This document shows positions 16,233 to 25,289 of a stretch of 64,000 bases of DNA, in pieces. The stretch spans positions 1 to 64,000 of the forward strand of contig NZ_AOLW01000008.1 of assembly GCF_000336615.1 (NCBI RefSeq), read 5' to 3'. The notes under the pieces were generated by a model that did no database searches, had not been told where the DNA came from, and worked only from the letters and a program-made list of their open reading frames with translations. Source of the DNA: Haloarcula amylolytica JCM 13557. Its GTDB lineage: Archaea; Halobacteriota; Halobacteria; Halobacteriales; Haloarculaceae. The position numbers and the translations under genes were made by a program. Position 1 is the stretch's first letter, and each line of letters opens with the position of its first letter.

Positions 16233-18194
16233 ATGCCAGAATCAAAGCAAGGATCTAGTGTCGCCCATTTCGATGTCACCAATATCGGTGGGATCGACGA
16301 GACGTCAGTCGAGATTCCACCGGGCGTGACGGTGCTGACGGGAAAGAACGCCACAAACCGGACGTCGTTTCTGCAGTCTATTATGGCGGCAATGGGGAGT
16401 ACGCAGGCCACGCTGAAAGGCGACGCTGACGAGGGGGGCGTTGCCCTCACGTATGGGGATGAGGTGTACGAACGGACGCTCACGCGGGCGGGGGACGCTG
16501 TCCAGTTCGACGGCGACGGATACCTCGACGACCCCGAGGTCGCTGACTTGTTCGCGTTCCTCCTCGAAACCAACGAGGCGCGCCGGTCCGTGGCTCGGGG
16601 CGACGACCTCCGCGAGATCATCATGCGGCCGGTCGACATCGACGCGATCCGTTCGGAGGTCGAACAGCTGGAAGCGGAGAAGGGCGACATCAACGACGAG
16701 CTCGCCACGGTTGAATCTCGCCAGCGCGACCTTCCGGACCTCGAACAGCGCCGGACCGAACTCCGCGAGCAGATCGAGGAGAAACGCGAGGAACTGGCCG
16801 AGCGGGAAGAAGAGATCGACAACAGCAGCCGAGATATCGAGGAGAGCCGTCAGGAACAGGATGTCCTCGAAGAGAAACTCGACGAACTCCGTTCGACACG
16901 GTCGGATCTCGAATCCGTCCGGCGGGACATCGAGGCACAGGAGGAGAGCATCTCCTCGCTGAAACGTGAACGATCTGACCTCGAAGACGAACTGGACGAA
17001 CTGCCGGAGACGCCGATGGGCGACCAGCAGCACCTCGAAGACGAGATCGCAAGCCTGCGCGACCAGCGCCAGCGGCTGAACAGCGAGATCTCCGACCTCC
17101 AGAGCCTCATCCAGTACAACGAGGAACGGCTCGAAGAGGAAGACTACGACGTCATCCAGTCACTCGAAGACGCGCCCGAAGGCTCCGACGGCGCGGTGAC
17201 GGAGCAACTCCTCGAAGGCGAGGACGAGGAATCCGTCGTCTGCTGGACGTGTGGCTCGACGGTCGACCGCGAGCAGATCGAAGACACCGTCGACCGCCTG
17301 CAGGACCTCCGCCGGGGGAAGGTCGAGGACCTCAACGACATCAAGTCGGAACTCGACGATCTCAAGACCGACCAGCGCGAGGCGGAAAAGAAGCAGCGCC
17401 GTCGCGAGAACGTCGAGCGGAAGATACAGGAGACCGAAACGGAGATCGAACGCCGCGAAGAGCAGATCACCTCCCTGAAGGAGCGGCGCGAGGAACTGAC
17501 TGACGACGTCGAGTCGCTGGAAGACGAGGTCGACAACCTCGAATCCGAGGACTTCGACGAGATCCTCTCGCTGCACCGGGAGGCGAACCAGCTCGAGTTC
17601 GAGATCGATAGCCTGGAGTCCGACCTCGACGACGTGTCGGCCGAGATCGAGGAGATAGAGGAGATGGTCAAACGGGCCGACGACCTCCGCGAGGAGCGCG
17701 ATGCCCTCATCGAGGAACTCACCGACAAGCGGACGAAAATCGACCAGATCGAGGCCAACGCCGTCGACGAGTTCAACGAGCACATGGACGCTATCCTCGG
17801 CATTCTGGAGTACGAGAACCTCGAACGCATCTGGATCGAACGCGTCGAGCAGACCGTCCGTGAGGGACGTCAGAAGGTCGACCGAACGGTGTTCGAGCTC
17901 CACATCGTCCGGACCACCGAGAACGGCGCGGCTTACGAGGACACCATCGAGCACCTCAGCGAGAGCGAGCGCGAAGTGACCGGGCTCATCTTCGCTCTCG
18001 CGGGCTATCTGGTGCACGACCTCCACGAGAGCGTTCCGTTCATGCTGCTGGACTCGCTGGAGGCCATCGACTCCGCGCGCATCGCCGAACTCGTCGAGTA
18101 CTTCGCCGACTACGCCGAGCATCTCGTCGTCGCCCTCCTGCCGGAGGACGCTCAGGCGCTCGACGACGACTTCAACCGCATCACCTCGATCTAA
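16233..18194 (+). CDS. Archaea-specific SMC-related protein (Sph-type)
   Basis: 653 residues with Rad50/SMC architecture. An N-terminal ATPase half (residues 1-120) carries a P-loop variant GKNATNRTSFL in place of GxNGxGKS/T. Two long coiled coils (about 130-310 and 355-510) flank a single CxxC, CWTCGS (about 338), which looks like a zinc hook. A C-terminal half has SESEREVTGLIFALAG and Walker B PFMLLDSLEAID (about 603). The P-loop variant and hook match the archaeal Sph/ASRP family as known to me. The next gene is rdfA, as in Haloferax, where this pair affects rod/disk cell shape. Confidence 0.88.
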   Translation: MPESKQGSSVAHFDVTNIGGIDETSVEIPPGVTVLTGKNATNRTSFLQSIMAAMGSTQATLKGDADEGGVALTYGDEVYERTLTRAGDAVQFDGDGYLDDPEVADLFAFLLETNEARRSVARGDDLREIIMRPVDIDAIRSEVEQLEAEKGDINDELATVESRQRDLPDLEQRRTELREQIEEKREELAEREEEIDNSSRDIEESRQEQDVLEEKLDELRSTRSDLESVRRDIEAQEESISSLKRERSDLEDELDELPETPMGDQQHLEDEIASLRDQRQRLNSEISDLQSLIQYNEERLEEEDYDVIQSLEDAPEGSDGAVTEQLLEGEDEESVVCWTCGSTVDREQIEDTVDRLQDLRRGKVEDLNDIKSELDDLKTDQREAEKKQRRRENVERKIQETETEIERREEQITSLKERREELTDDVESLEDEVDNLESEDFDEILSLHREANQLEFEIDSLESDLDDVSAEIEEIEEMVKRADDLREERDALIEELTDKRTKIDQIEANAVDEFNEHMDAILGILEYENLERIWIERVEQTVREGRQKVDRTVFELHIVRTTENGAAYEDTIEHLSESEREVTGLIFALAGYLVHDLHESVPFMLLDSLEAIDSARIAELVEYFADYAEHLVVALLPEDAQALDDDFNRITSI

Positions 18195-18238
18195 CCCCGT
18201 AGTCTTTTACTTCCGGTTACCGTACGTGGGAACAACAG

Positions 18239-18856
18239 ATGGCGAATACGACAGACGGCCGGCCGTCGAGCAAAGTCGCTCGGCTCATCGACGAGTACGA
18301 ACTCGATGGACTCGGTGCGGAGATGGAGGCCCGCTGGACGGGCGACGGTGAAGAGCGCATGAGCCTCCGTGACCTCGCGGAGTTTTTCAACAAGCGCCTC
18401 CTCGAACGCGAGCTGGTCGATGCGGGCCTGAGTGCCCTCGAAAGCGACGTGGAATCGACCTACGAGAACCTCACCGGTGACGACATCAGCACGGGCGTTC
18501 GGACTGACACGGTCAACCGACTCGAACGCAACGGCGTCGACGTCGATGGTCTCGAAACCGATTTCATCACCTACCAGGCTATCCGGTCGTATCTGAAGGA
18601 GTGGCGCGGCGCGGAGTACCAGGGGCTGTCCGACGACGAGAAGATCGAAAAGGATCTCGAGAGCATTCAGCGGCTACTGACCCGAACGCTGTCGGTCACC
18701 GACCAGCGCATCGAGAAACTGCGCGACACGGGCCGCATCGACATCGAGGACTTCGAGGTGTTTCTGGACGCGCAGGTGCTGTGCCAGTCATGTGGCAGCC
18801 AGTACGCCGTCGCGGAGTTCTTCGAGCAGGGCGGCTGTGAGTGTCAACAGGACTGA
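18239..18856 (+). CDS. rdfA: Rod-determining factor RdfA
   Basis: 205 residues. The N-terminus SSKVARLIDEYELDGLGAEM, the RMSLRDLAEFFNKRLLE block and the C-terminal four-cysteine motif (CQSCGSQY ... CECQQD) match the haloarchaeal RdfA family. In Haloferax volcanii RdfA is needed to form rods and its gene neighbours an SMC-like gene, as here (44 bp apart). The middle region is helical and may bind DNA or the SMC-like partner; that is inference. Confidence 0.82.
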   Translation: MANTTDGRPSSKVARLIDEYELDGLGAEMEARWTGDGEERMSLRDLAEFFNKRLLERELVDAGLSALESDVESTYENLTGDDISTGVRTDTVNRLERNGVDVDGLETDFITYQAIRSYLKEWRGAEYQGLSDDEKIEKDLESIQRLLTRTLSVTDQRIEKLRDTGRIDIEDFEVFLDAQVLCQSCGSQYAVAEFFEQGGCECQQD

Positions 18857-19072
18857 GTCGCTCCTCCAGATTCCATCTACTGTTCGGGAGAGCGACAACG
18901 ATCAGAAAATACTGAAACAACCGACTGGGGTTGTGGAACGCAACAAAATAAAATGCCTCACCGATTCGGACGCCCGCAGAAACAGAACTGTCCTGCTGTC
19001 CCGGACATCGGCTGGCGCAACCGGCTGCTGGCTCACACAGGGCTGAAGGCGTCGGGGGCCATCGAAACGGAC
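18857..19072 (+). other. 216-bp gap before the PLP enzyme gene
   Basis: No ORF with family character. It contains an AT-rich run (AACAAAATAAAATG, about 18943-18956) preceded by a short GTTGTGGAACGCAAC-like inverted motif. This could be a promoter giving a leader of about 90 nt to the gene at 19073, longer than elsewhere in the window. Confidence 0.35.
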
Positions 19073-20176
19073 ATGGACCCAGCCGAGCTCCGAGCGTCGA
19101 TTCCGGCACTCGAACGGTGTACGTACTTCAACACGGGGGCAAGCGGGCCGACGCCGCGCCCTGTAGTCGACGCTGCGACGGCGTTTCTCGAACGCCACGC
19201 CTTCGATGCACCTGCCGGCGACGGCCCTTACACGGTTGCGTGGGACGCTATCGCGGCGGCCCGCGAAGTCGTCGCCGGCCACATCGGAACCGAGGCCACC
19301 AACGTCGCGTTGACTCGCAGTACCGCCGATGGGGTCAACATGATTGCGGGGGCTATCGACTGGCAGCCCGGCGACGTGGTTGTCCGGACTGACCTCGAAC
19401 ACCCCGCCGGAACGCTCCCGTGGGACCGGCTGGCCGACACCCACGATATCGAGGTCCGCGTACTGGAAACCGAGGGTGGTCGGCTCGACATGGCAGACGT
19501 GAAAGACGCCGTGGCCGACGCCAGACTGGTGGCGCTGAGTTCGCTCACCTGGACACACGGGACCAGACTTCCGGTCGCGGATGTCGTCGACGTGGCCCAC
19601 GACGCCGGCGCGCAGGTACTCGTCGACGCCGTCCAGTCCGTCGGGCAACACCCCGTCGACGTGACCGAATGGGGCGCGGATTTCGTGGCCGCGGCGGGGC
19701 ACAAGTGGCTGCTTGGTATCTGGGGCGGCGGGTTCCTCTACGTCGACCCGGACGCGTACAGCCGGTTGCGCCAGACTCGCATCGGCTACCGGAGCGTCGA
19801 GAATCCCACTGGGGCCGGATATGAATACTACGAGGGTGCGCGCCGGTTCGAGGTCGGCACCACCTCGCCGGTCCCGTACGTTGCGCTCGCGAACGCTATC
19901 GAGACGGTCGAGGGGGTGGGATTCGATACGATCCAGCCCCGTGTCGAACGCCTGACTGACCGGCTTAAGGACGGCCTCGACGACCGACTGCTGAGCCCCC
20001 GCGACTACGAGTCGGGACTCGTGACGTTCACTGCCGACGACCCCGAGGCGACCGTCGAGCGACTCGCGGCGGAGGGTGTCATTATCAGGTCGCTCTCCCA
20101 CCCCGAAGCGCTCCGGGCGTCGGTCCACGCGTTCAACACGGCTGACGACATCGACCGCTTGCTCGACGCGCTGTAG
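19073..20176 (+). CDS. Class V aminotransferase-fold PLP enzyme (cysteine desulfurase-like)
   Basis: 367 residues. Start ELRASIPALERCTYFNTGAS is typical of the CsdA/isopenicillin-epimerase-like subgroup. PLP-binding features: DAVQSVGQ with the cofactor aspartate, and the Schiff-base lysine in FVAAAGHKWLLG. The active-site cysteine loop of true cysteine desulfurases is not evident, so lyase or epimerase activity is as likely as desulfuration. An open extension to 18953 is not family-like; MDPAELR at 19073 is chosen. Confidence 0.82.
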   Translation: MDPAELRASIPALERCTYFNTGASGPTPRPVVDAATAFLERHAFDAPAGDGPYTVAWDAIAAAREVVAGHIGTEATNVALTRSTADGVNMIAGAIDWQPGDVVVRTDLEHPAGTLPWDRLADTHDIEVRVLETEGGRLDMADVKDAVADARLVALSSLTWTHGTRLPVADVVDVAHDAGAQVLVDAVQSVGQHPVDVTEWGADFVAAAGHKWLLGIWGGGFLYVDPDAYSRLRQTRIGYRSVENPTGAGYEYYEGARRFEVGTTSPVPYVALANAIETVEGVGFDTIQPRVERLTDRLKDGLDDRLLSPRDYESGLVTFTADDPEATVERLAAEGVIIRSLSHPEALRASVHAFNTADDIDRLLDAL

Positions 20177-20254
20177 TTCTCTCAACGCGTCCCGCCTCGA
20201 CTGTGGCTCTCACTGGCCCGGACTTTCTTGCCCCGGCCAGCCGTCTCTCCTCGC

Positions 20255-21550
20255 ATGGAGACACGCCCCGTCGTGACGTGCTTCCTGCGCAGCGAGGGCG
20301 AGGTGTTGCTGTTGCGCCGGAGCGATGCAGTCGGCTCGTATCAGGGCCAGTGGAGCGGGGTCGCGGGACACGTCGCCGACGACGCTGGCCGGGACCGGGA
20401 CCCGGAGACGGCCGCGCGGGCCGAAATCGACGAGGAGACCGGGCTGGCTGACGCGGTTACGCTCGTCCGTCAGGGCGACCCGTTTCGGGTCGCTGACGAC
20501 GACCGGGGCGTTCGATGGGTCGTTCATCCGTTCCTGTTCGACTGTGCGGCCCGCACAGTCGCGACTAACGAGGAGACGACCGAGACTGCGTGGGTCCACC
20601 CGCCCGAGATACTGGTCCGCGAGACGGTCCCGCGGCTGTGGACCTCCTGGGACCGCGTTCGCCCGCGAGTGGCGACAGTACGCGAGGACCGGACCCACGG
20701 CTCGGCGTGGCTGTCGCTCCGGGCGCTGGAGGTGCTGCGCGACGAGGCCGCCCTGGCTGACGCCGGACGGAGCGACGACATTGAGACGGCCGAACGGGAC
20801 GGCGACGGCTGGGACGCGCTCGCCGCCCTTGCCGCCGAAATACGTGCGGCGCGTCCCTCGATGGTCGTCGTCGCGAACCGTCTCGACCGAGCGATGGCTA
20901 CCGTCACCGACAAGTCCCCGGCGGCTGTCGAGCGGGCGGCGACCGAAACGCTGAATCACGCGGTGACCGCCGACCGCGTCGCCGCCGCCGTCGCCGCCAA
21001 GCACGTCGGTGACCGCCTCGCGACGCTGTCTCGCTCTGGGACAGTCCGTGCAGTGGTCGACGCCGCTGCCCCAGAGGCCGTGCTCGTCGCCGAGTCACGG
21101 CCCGGGGGTGAAGGCGTCGGCGTCGCGGAGACGTTCGCCGACAGCGCCGCGGTGACGCTGACTACTGACGCGGCGTTCGGTCACGAACTGGATGCGTGGA
21201 ACGCCGACACGCTCATCGTCGGGGCCGACCGCGTCCTTCCGGATGGCCGCGTGGTCAACAAAGTTGGTACCCGTCCCGCGGCGCTGTCAGCGGCCGCCGC
21301 GGACGTGGACTGCTACGCCGTGTGTGCGACGGACAAGTTCGCGCCGCGCGCTGCGTGGGACAGGGAGGAACGCGACTCCTGGGAGGTGTACGACGGTGAC
21401 GCCGATATCTCAGTGTCGAATCCTACCTTCGATGTGACACCGGCGTCGGCGGTGACGGTCGTCACCGAGCGCGGCGTGCTCGGGCCGGACGAAATCGAGG
21501 AGGTCGCCGACGCCCATCGGGATCGGAGCGAGTGGGCCGAACGCGGGTAA
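20255..21550 (+). CDS. NUDIX hydrolase fused to eIF2B/ribose-1,5-bisphosphate isomerase-like domain
   Basis: 431 residues. Residues 1-140 form a NUDIX domain with the box GHVADDA...ETAARAEIDEETGL (the REx2EExGU pattern as AEIDEETGL). Residues about 180-431 form an eIF2B-alpha/beta/delta-like sugar-phosphate isomerase domain with VLVAESRPGGEGVGVAE, DTLIVGADRVLPDGRVVNKVGT and the late CATDKFAPRAAWD. Ribose-1,5-bisphosphate isomerase of the archaeal AMP/RuBisCO III pathway belongs to this fold. The fusion suggests hydrolysis of a nucleotide derivative linked to sugar-phosphate isomerisation; the substrate is unknown. Confidence 0.85.
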   Translation: METRPVVTCFLRSEGEVLLLRRSDAVGSYQGQWSGVAGHVADDAGRDRDPETAARAEIDEETGLADAVTLVRQGDPFRVADDDRGVRWVVHPFLFDCAARTVATNEETTETAWVHPPEILVRETVPRLWTSWDRVRPRVATVREDRTHGSAWLSLRALEVLRDEAALADAGRSDDIETAERDGDGWDALAALAAEIRAARPSMVVVANRLDRAMATVTDKSPAAVERAATETLNHAVTADRVAAAVAAKHVGDRLATLSRSGTVRAVVDAAAPEAVLVAESRPGGEGVGVAETFADSAAVTLTTDAAFGHELDAWNADTLIVGADRVLPDGRVVNKVGTRPAALSAAAADVDCYAVCATDKFAPRAAWDREERDSWEVYDGDADISVSNPTFDVTPASAVTVVTERGVLGPDEIEEVADAHRDRSEWAERG

Positions 21551-21574
21551 GATTCGAGATGTGCGGGCACTCGC

Positions 21575-22321
21575 TCACTGCTCGTCCAGTACGACCGGGA
21601 CGCCGGCCTCGGCCACGTCGGCGGCGAACTCTCTGGAGTCGGCTTCGAGGTTCGAGAAGGTGTTGTAGTGGACCGGCATCACGAGGTCCGGGTCGATAGT
21701 CGCCGCGAGGGCGGCGGCCTCGTGGCGGTCCATCGTCGCCCGCGGGCCGATGGGCGGACACAGCAGCGACACCTCAAGGGTCCGATGCCCCGGCAGTACG
21801 TCCGAATCACCCGGATAGAACGCCCTGGTCCCCTCGACGGCGACCATGAAGCCACAGCCGAAACCCTCCGGATGATAGGGCGTTCCGTCGGGGAGCGTGT
21901 GCGGGCCGTCCGGTTCGTTATACGCCGGCGTCGACCAGATGGGCACATCCTTGACCGTCGTTTGTGATTTCATCCCGACCTCGACCACGTCGTAGGGGAG
22001 CGAGGACAGCGGCGGGAGGTCCCGGTCGCCGACGCGCTCGTCGATGCCCTCGTAGGCGACGACTGTCGCGTCCTCGCTTGCGACGCGCTCGATGCCGTCC
22101 GGGTCGTAGTGGTGGACGTGGGTCACACACACCACGTCGCCGTCCTCCGGCCGATAGTCGCTGCTGGGCGGATGGCCGATACCGTCCGTGTGGGGCTCCC
22201 ACTCGCCGGTGAGCACGCCGTACCGGCCGGGGTCGACGTACACCACCGTGTCGTCGCTGGCGAACCGGAGCGTCGCGTACCCCAGCCAGTCGACGGTCAG
22301 CCCGTCGTGTCGAACTGTCAT
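21575..22321 (-). CDS. MBL-fold metal-dependent hydrolase (UlaG/YycJ-like)
   Basis: 248 residues. The metallo-beta-lactamase fold is visible: WLGYATLRFASDDTVVYVDP near the start, the modified metal motif THVHHYDPDGI in place of HxHxDH, and later FYPGDSDVLPG and PVHYNTF. The TW-LGHA-T-R start resembles L-ascorbate-6-phosphate lactonase-like (UlaG) proteins. The start at 22321 (MTVRHDGLTV) is chosen over 22336. It is divergent from the M50 protease gene. Confidence 0.85.
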   Translation of the reverse strand: MTVRHDGLTVDWLGYATLRFASDDTVVYVDPGRYGVLTGEWEPHTDGIGHPPSSDYRPEDGDVVCVTHVHHYDPDGIERVASEDATVVAYEGIDERVGDRDLPPLSSLPYDVVEVGMKSQTTVKDVPIWSTPAYNEPDGPHTLPDGTPYHPEGFGCGFMVAVEGTRAFYPGDSDVLPGHRTLEVSLLCPPIGPRATMDRHEAAALAATIDPDLVMPVHYNTFSNLEADSREFAADVAEAGVPVVLDEQ

Positions 22322-22385
22322 TAGGTGTCCGTACACGCTACACCCTGAATAAGGCCGCTACTCGTCGGCGTCATCCCTAGTCAGA

Positions 22386-22394
22386 AGTTATACC
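22386..22394 (+). promoter_or_regulatory. TATA-like box of the M50 protease gene
   Basis: AGTTATACC, centred 29 bp before the GTG at 22419. The spacing supports the GTG as the true start. Confidence 0.45.
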
Positions 22395-22418
22395 CGGCCA
22401 CTGTTCGTTTGGCTTCCC

Positions 22419-23555
22419 GTGCGAAACTTCCACATCACGACGGTCTGGGGGATTCCGATACGAGTCAACGTCTCGCTGTTGATTTTCCTGCCGGTGCTGG
22501 CCTGGATTATCGGTAGCGGGGCTCAGATATCGGTGTACGCCGGCATCGTGAGCGCTCTCTCCGGCGTGACGCTCGACCTCACGGTGCTGACCGCGGGCCA
22601 GACGCCGTGGCTCATCGGCACCGCCGCGGCGGTGGGTCTGTTCGCCAGCGTCGCACTGCACGAACTGGGCCACGCCTGGGCGGCGATGCGCTACGGGCTC
22701 CGGGTAGAGTCGATCACGCTCTGGATTCTCGGCGGCCTCGCCAGCCTCGAATCCATGCCCAAGGAGTGGAACCGGGAACTCGTCATCGCGCTGGCCGGCC
22801 CAGCCGTGAGTATTCTGACCGGGCTCGCCTGCTACGCCGCGCTGTTCGCCCTGCCGGCGGGCGCGCAGGTGACACTGTTCGTCGTTGGCTGGCTGGCCGT
22901 CACCAATCTCTTCCTCGCCGTGTTCAACATGCTGCCGGCGTTCCCGATGGACGGCGGCCGCGTCCTCCGGGCGCTGCTGGCGCGGAAGCGGCCCTACGCG
23001 ACGGCGACCCGCATCGCCGCTCGAATCGGGACCGGGTTCGCCGTGCTGTTCGCCGTCGTCGGCGTCCTCTCGTTCAGCCCGCTGCTGTTGCTGCTCGCAC
23101 TGTTCGTCTACGGTGCTGCGTCGAGTGAATCCCGCACGGTTGCCCTGGCCGCCCTGCTGGAAGGGCTGACCGTCGACGACGTGGCCAGCCCGCTCGACGC
23201 GACTATCGAGGCCAGCGCCAGCGTCGAGGACCTCGTCGACCGGATGTTCGCCGACCGGCGGACGGAGTTCGCTGTCACGCGCGGCGGCGACGTGGTCGGC
23301 GTCGTCACCGTCGGCGATTTCAGGGAACTCTCGAAGGCCGAACGTGAGGCCGACACCGTCGCCGACCTGATGGAGACCGACCTGCCGCGCTTTGCCTCGG
23401 AGACGGCCGCTTTCGACGCGCTCGTCCAACTCGACACCGCCAGAGCCACCGCCGCCTTCGTCGACGGCCCCGAGGGGACCCGTGTGGTCTCCCGCGAGGA
23501 CTTCTCCAGCGCGATGGAGATGCAGCGGCTCGTCGGGTCGCCGGAACCGTTCTAA
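22419..23555 (+). CDS. Site-2-protease family (M50) membrane protease with CBS domains
   Basis: 378 residues starting at GTG. About six TM helices (residues 10-235) carry the zinc site: [10 protein letters not shown] (about residues 78-87) and the third ligand motif [19 protein letters not shown] (about 170-188). The C-terminus (about 245-378) is a CBS-pair region ([38 protein letters not shown]). This is the standard archaeal Rv2869c/SpoIVFB-like layout. The protease cleaves TM substrates within the membrane; CBS domains probably bind adenylates. The substrate is unknown. Confidence 0.92.
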   Translation: MRNFHITTVWGIPIRVNVSLLIFLPVLAWIIGSGAQISVYAGIVSALSGVTLDLTVLTAGQTPWLIGTAAAVGLFASVALHELGHAWAAMRYGLRVESITLWILGGLASLESMPKEWNRELVIALAGPAVSILTGLACYAALFALPAGAQVTLFVVGWLAVTNLFLAVFNMLPAFPMDGGRVLRALLARKRPYATATRIAARIGTGFAVLFAVVGVLSFSPLLLLLALFVYGAASSESRTVALAALLEGLTVDDVASPLDATIEASASVEDLVDRMFADRRTEFAVTRGGDVVGVVTVGDFRELSKAEREADTVADLMETDLPRFASETAAFDALVQLDTARATAAFVDGPEGTRVVSREDFSSAMEMQRLVGSPEPF

Positions 23556-23676
23556 CACAGCGTTTACTCGCTCGAATATGGTCCCTACCAGTAGAAGGCG
23601 CTACCTGAAGCCGGCTGGACAACCTGAGCGAGCCGGGGTTTTCCGATCTGTACGGGGACGACACCAGAACCTGAGA

Positions 23677-23714
23677 CGCCCCCTCCCGACTGCCGGTACA
23701 TCCAAGAGGGGGCG
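23677..23714. promoter_or_regulatory. 9-bp inverted repeat just before the ZIP transporter
   Basis: CGCCCCCTC (23677-23685) and GAGGGGGCG (23706-23714) are perfect reverse complements with a 20-bp spacer, ending 17 bp before the ATG at 23732. It could be an operator for a metal regulator or a leader hairpin. No clear TATA box is seen in the 176-bp gap. Confidence 0.5.
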
Positions 23715-23731
23715 ACGTCCACTACTCGACA

Positions 23732-24586
23732 ATGCAATCCGGGTTCGTCGACCTGTTCGTCGACCTCGTCGGCACCGACCCGCTGATAAACGGCCTCGTC
23801 GGCGGGGTCATCATCGCGACGATGAACCTCTTCGGCGCGTCGCTCGTGCTGGTCTGGCGTGACCCCTCGGAGCGGGCGCTGGACACGGCGCTGGGCTTCG
23901 CCGCCGGCGTGATGCTGGCCGCCGCGTTCACGAGCCTCATCATCCCCGGTATCGAGGAGTACTCGGCCGGAAATCCGATTCCGACGCTCGTCGGCGTCGC
24001 GCTCGGCGCGCTGTTCCTCGACCGGGCGGACGGCCTCGTCCCGCACGCCCACTACCTCCTGACCGGGAGCCGCCGGTCGGACGCGGCCAACCCCAGTCAG
24101 GACCTCTCGGTCGACGAGTCGAAACTGACGGGCGTCATCCTGTTCATCCTCGCGATCACGCTGCACAACGTTCCTGAAGGGCTGGCCGTCGGTGTCGGCT
24201 TCGGCGCGGCCGCCGGCGACCCGCTCCGGATCGGGGGCGCGATTTCGCTGATGCTCGCCATCGGCATCCAGAACATCCCCGAGGGGCTGGCCGTCTCCGT
24301 CGCGGCAATCAACGCGGGTCTGGACCGGCGACTCTACGCCGTCTTCACCGGGATTCGTTCCGGCGTCGTGGAAATCCCGCTCGCGGTGCTCGGCGCTGTC
24401 GCCGTCGTGACCGTCGAACCGCTCCTGCCCTACGCGATGGGGTTTGCGGCGGGCGCGATGCTGTTCGTGATTTCCGACGAGATAATCCCCGAGACGCACC
24501 AGCGCGGCTACGAACGCGTCGCGACGCTCGGCCTGATGGCCGGCGTCATCGTCATGCTGTATCTGGATATCGCGCTCGCGGCCTGA
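23732..24586 (+). CDS. ZIP-family divalent metal transporter
   Basis: 284 residues with about eight TM helices. The two metal-binding helices carry LHNVPEGLAVG (about residues 143-153) and IQNIPEGLAVS (about 178-188), the ZIP hallmark. A charged cytoplasmic loop (about 105-135) lies between TM3 and TM4. Import of Zn2+ or a similar ion is expected. A GC-rich inverted repeat lies directly upstream. Confidence 0.92.
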   Translation: MQSGFVDLFVDLVGTDPLINGLVGGVIIATMNLFGASLVLVWRDPSERALDTALGFAAGVMLAAAFTSLIIPGIEEYSAGNPIPTLVGVALGALFLDRADGLVPHAHYLLTGSRRSDAANPSQDLSVDESKLTGVILFILAITLHNVPEGLAVGVGFGAAAGDPLRIGGAISLMLAIGIQNIPEGLAVSVAAINAGLDRRLYAVFTGIRSGVVEIPLAVLGAVAVVTVEPLLPYAMGFAAGAMLFVISDEIIPETHQRGYERVATLGLMAGVIVMLYLDIALAA

Positions 24587-24595
24587 GTTCGGGCA

Positions 24596-24895
24596 CTACC
24601 CCTCGTAGGGCCAGTTCGGGTCGCGGTCGAGGCCCGTCGGCTCCTCGCAGTCCCCGGCCTCGTCGGGGGAACACGCCCCGTGTTCGCTGAAGTTCTCGCG
24701 CGCTTCCGTCAGCGACACATGGTTCGTATCGCTGACGAACTCCGCGTCGCCGAACTGGATTGGGTCGTCGAGCCAGTGACACACCGGACACATCTCGTAC
24801 GACCCGGGCCGCCCCTCGGGGAGTGTCTGGTAGCCACAGCACGGGCAGTAGCCCAGCTCCCGTGCGGCTGGATTACCGGGCGTCTCGGTTGACAT
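24596..24895 (-). CDS. CPCC-type cysteine-rich small protein
   Basis: 99 residues. Motifs YCPCCGYQTL and YEMCPVCHWLDDPIQ are those of the CPCC family, a predicted zinc-binding small domain found in bacteria and archaea, sometimes near immunity loci. It converges with the ZIP gene (9 bp between stops). Function is unknown and no toxin gene is adjacent. Confidence 0.82.
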   Translation of the reverse strand: MSTETPGNPAARELGYCPCCGYQTLPEGRPGSYEMCPVCHWLDDPIQFGDAEFVSDTNHVSLTEARENFSEHGACSPDEAGDCEEPTGLDRDPNWPYEG

Positions 24896-24970
24896 ATCTC
24901 GTGGTATGTGTTTTCACACCATAGAATTACCGAACCGTCGTAACGACTGAATGTCACTGAGAGTGACAGA

Positions 24971-25255
24971 CTACTCCGATTGTGCGTCTTCGACCTTCCC
25001 TGCGTATTCCTCCAGTTCGGTTGCCAGTTCGCGGGCCTGGGCCGCCGACAGCGTCACCGAGTCCGCATGTGGTTTCACCGCGTCGAGGTCGGTGTTGTCC
25101 ATCTCTAACTGGAGTTCGACGTGGTCCGGGTTCTTCCGCGGCGCGGTCACGTTCAGCACGGCCAGGGCCTCCTCCTCGAAGCCGTGGCCCTCTACCTCAC
25201 CGTCGAGCAGGTCGAAGGTCGTGTACGCGTTGACCTTCATGATACGGTCGACCAT
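24971..25255 (-). CDS. DUF6360-like small haloarchaeal protein
   Basis: 94 residues. It starts MVDRIMKVNAYTTFDLLDGE, contains GFEEEALAVLNVTAPRKNPD and ends in an acidic helix (AAQARELATELEEYAGKVED). I recall this pattern as DUF6360. No catalytic motif is visible. It lies 34 bp downstream of the nicotinate phosphoribosyltransferase gene on the same strand and may share its transcript. Confidence 0.65.
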   Translation of the reverse strand: MVDRIMKVNAYTTFDLLDGEVEGHGFEEEALAVLNVTAPRKNPDHVELQLEMDNTDLDAVKPHADSVTLSAAQARELATELEEYAGKVEDAQSE

Positions 25256-25289
25256 ACCCCGTATTTGCAGGCCCGAGACTTAACGCCCG

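Noticed and set aside
24596..24895. CPCC protein as part of a contact-dependent toxin/immunity locus
   Set aside because: Neighbours are a ZIP transporter and a DUF6360 gene; no toxin or secretion gene is present.
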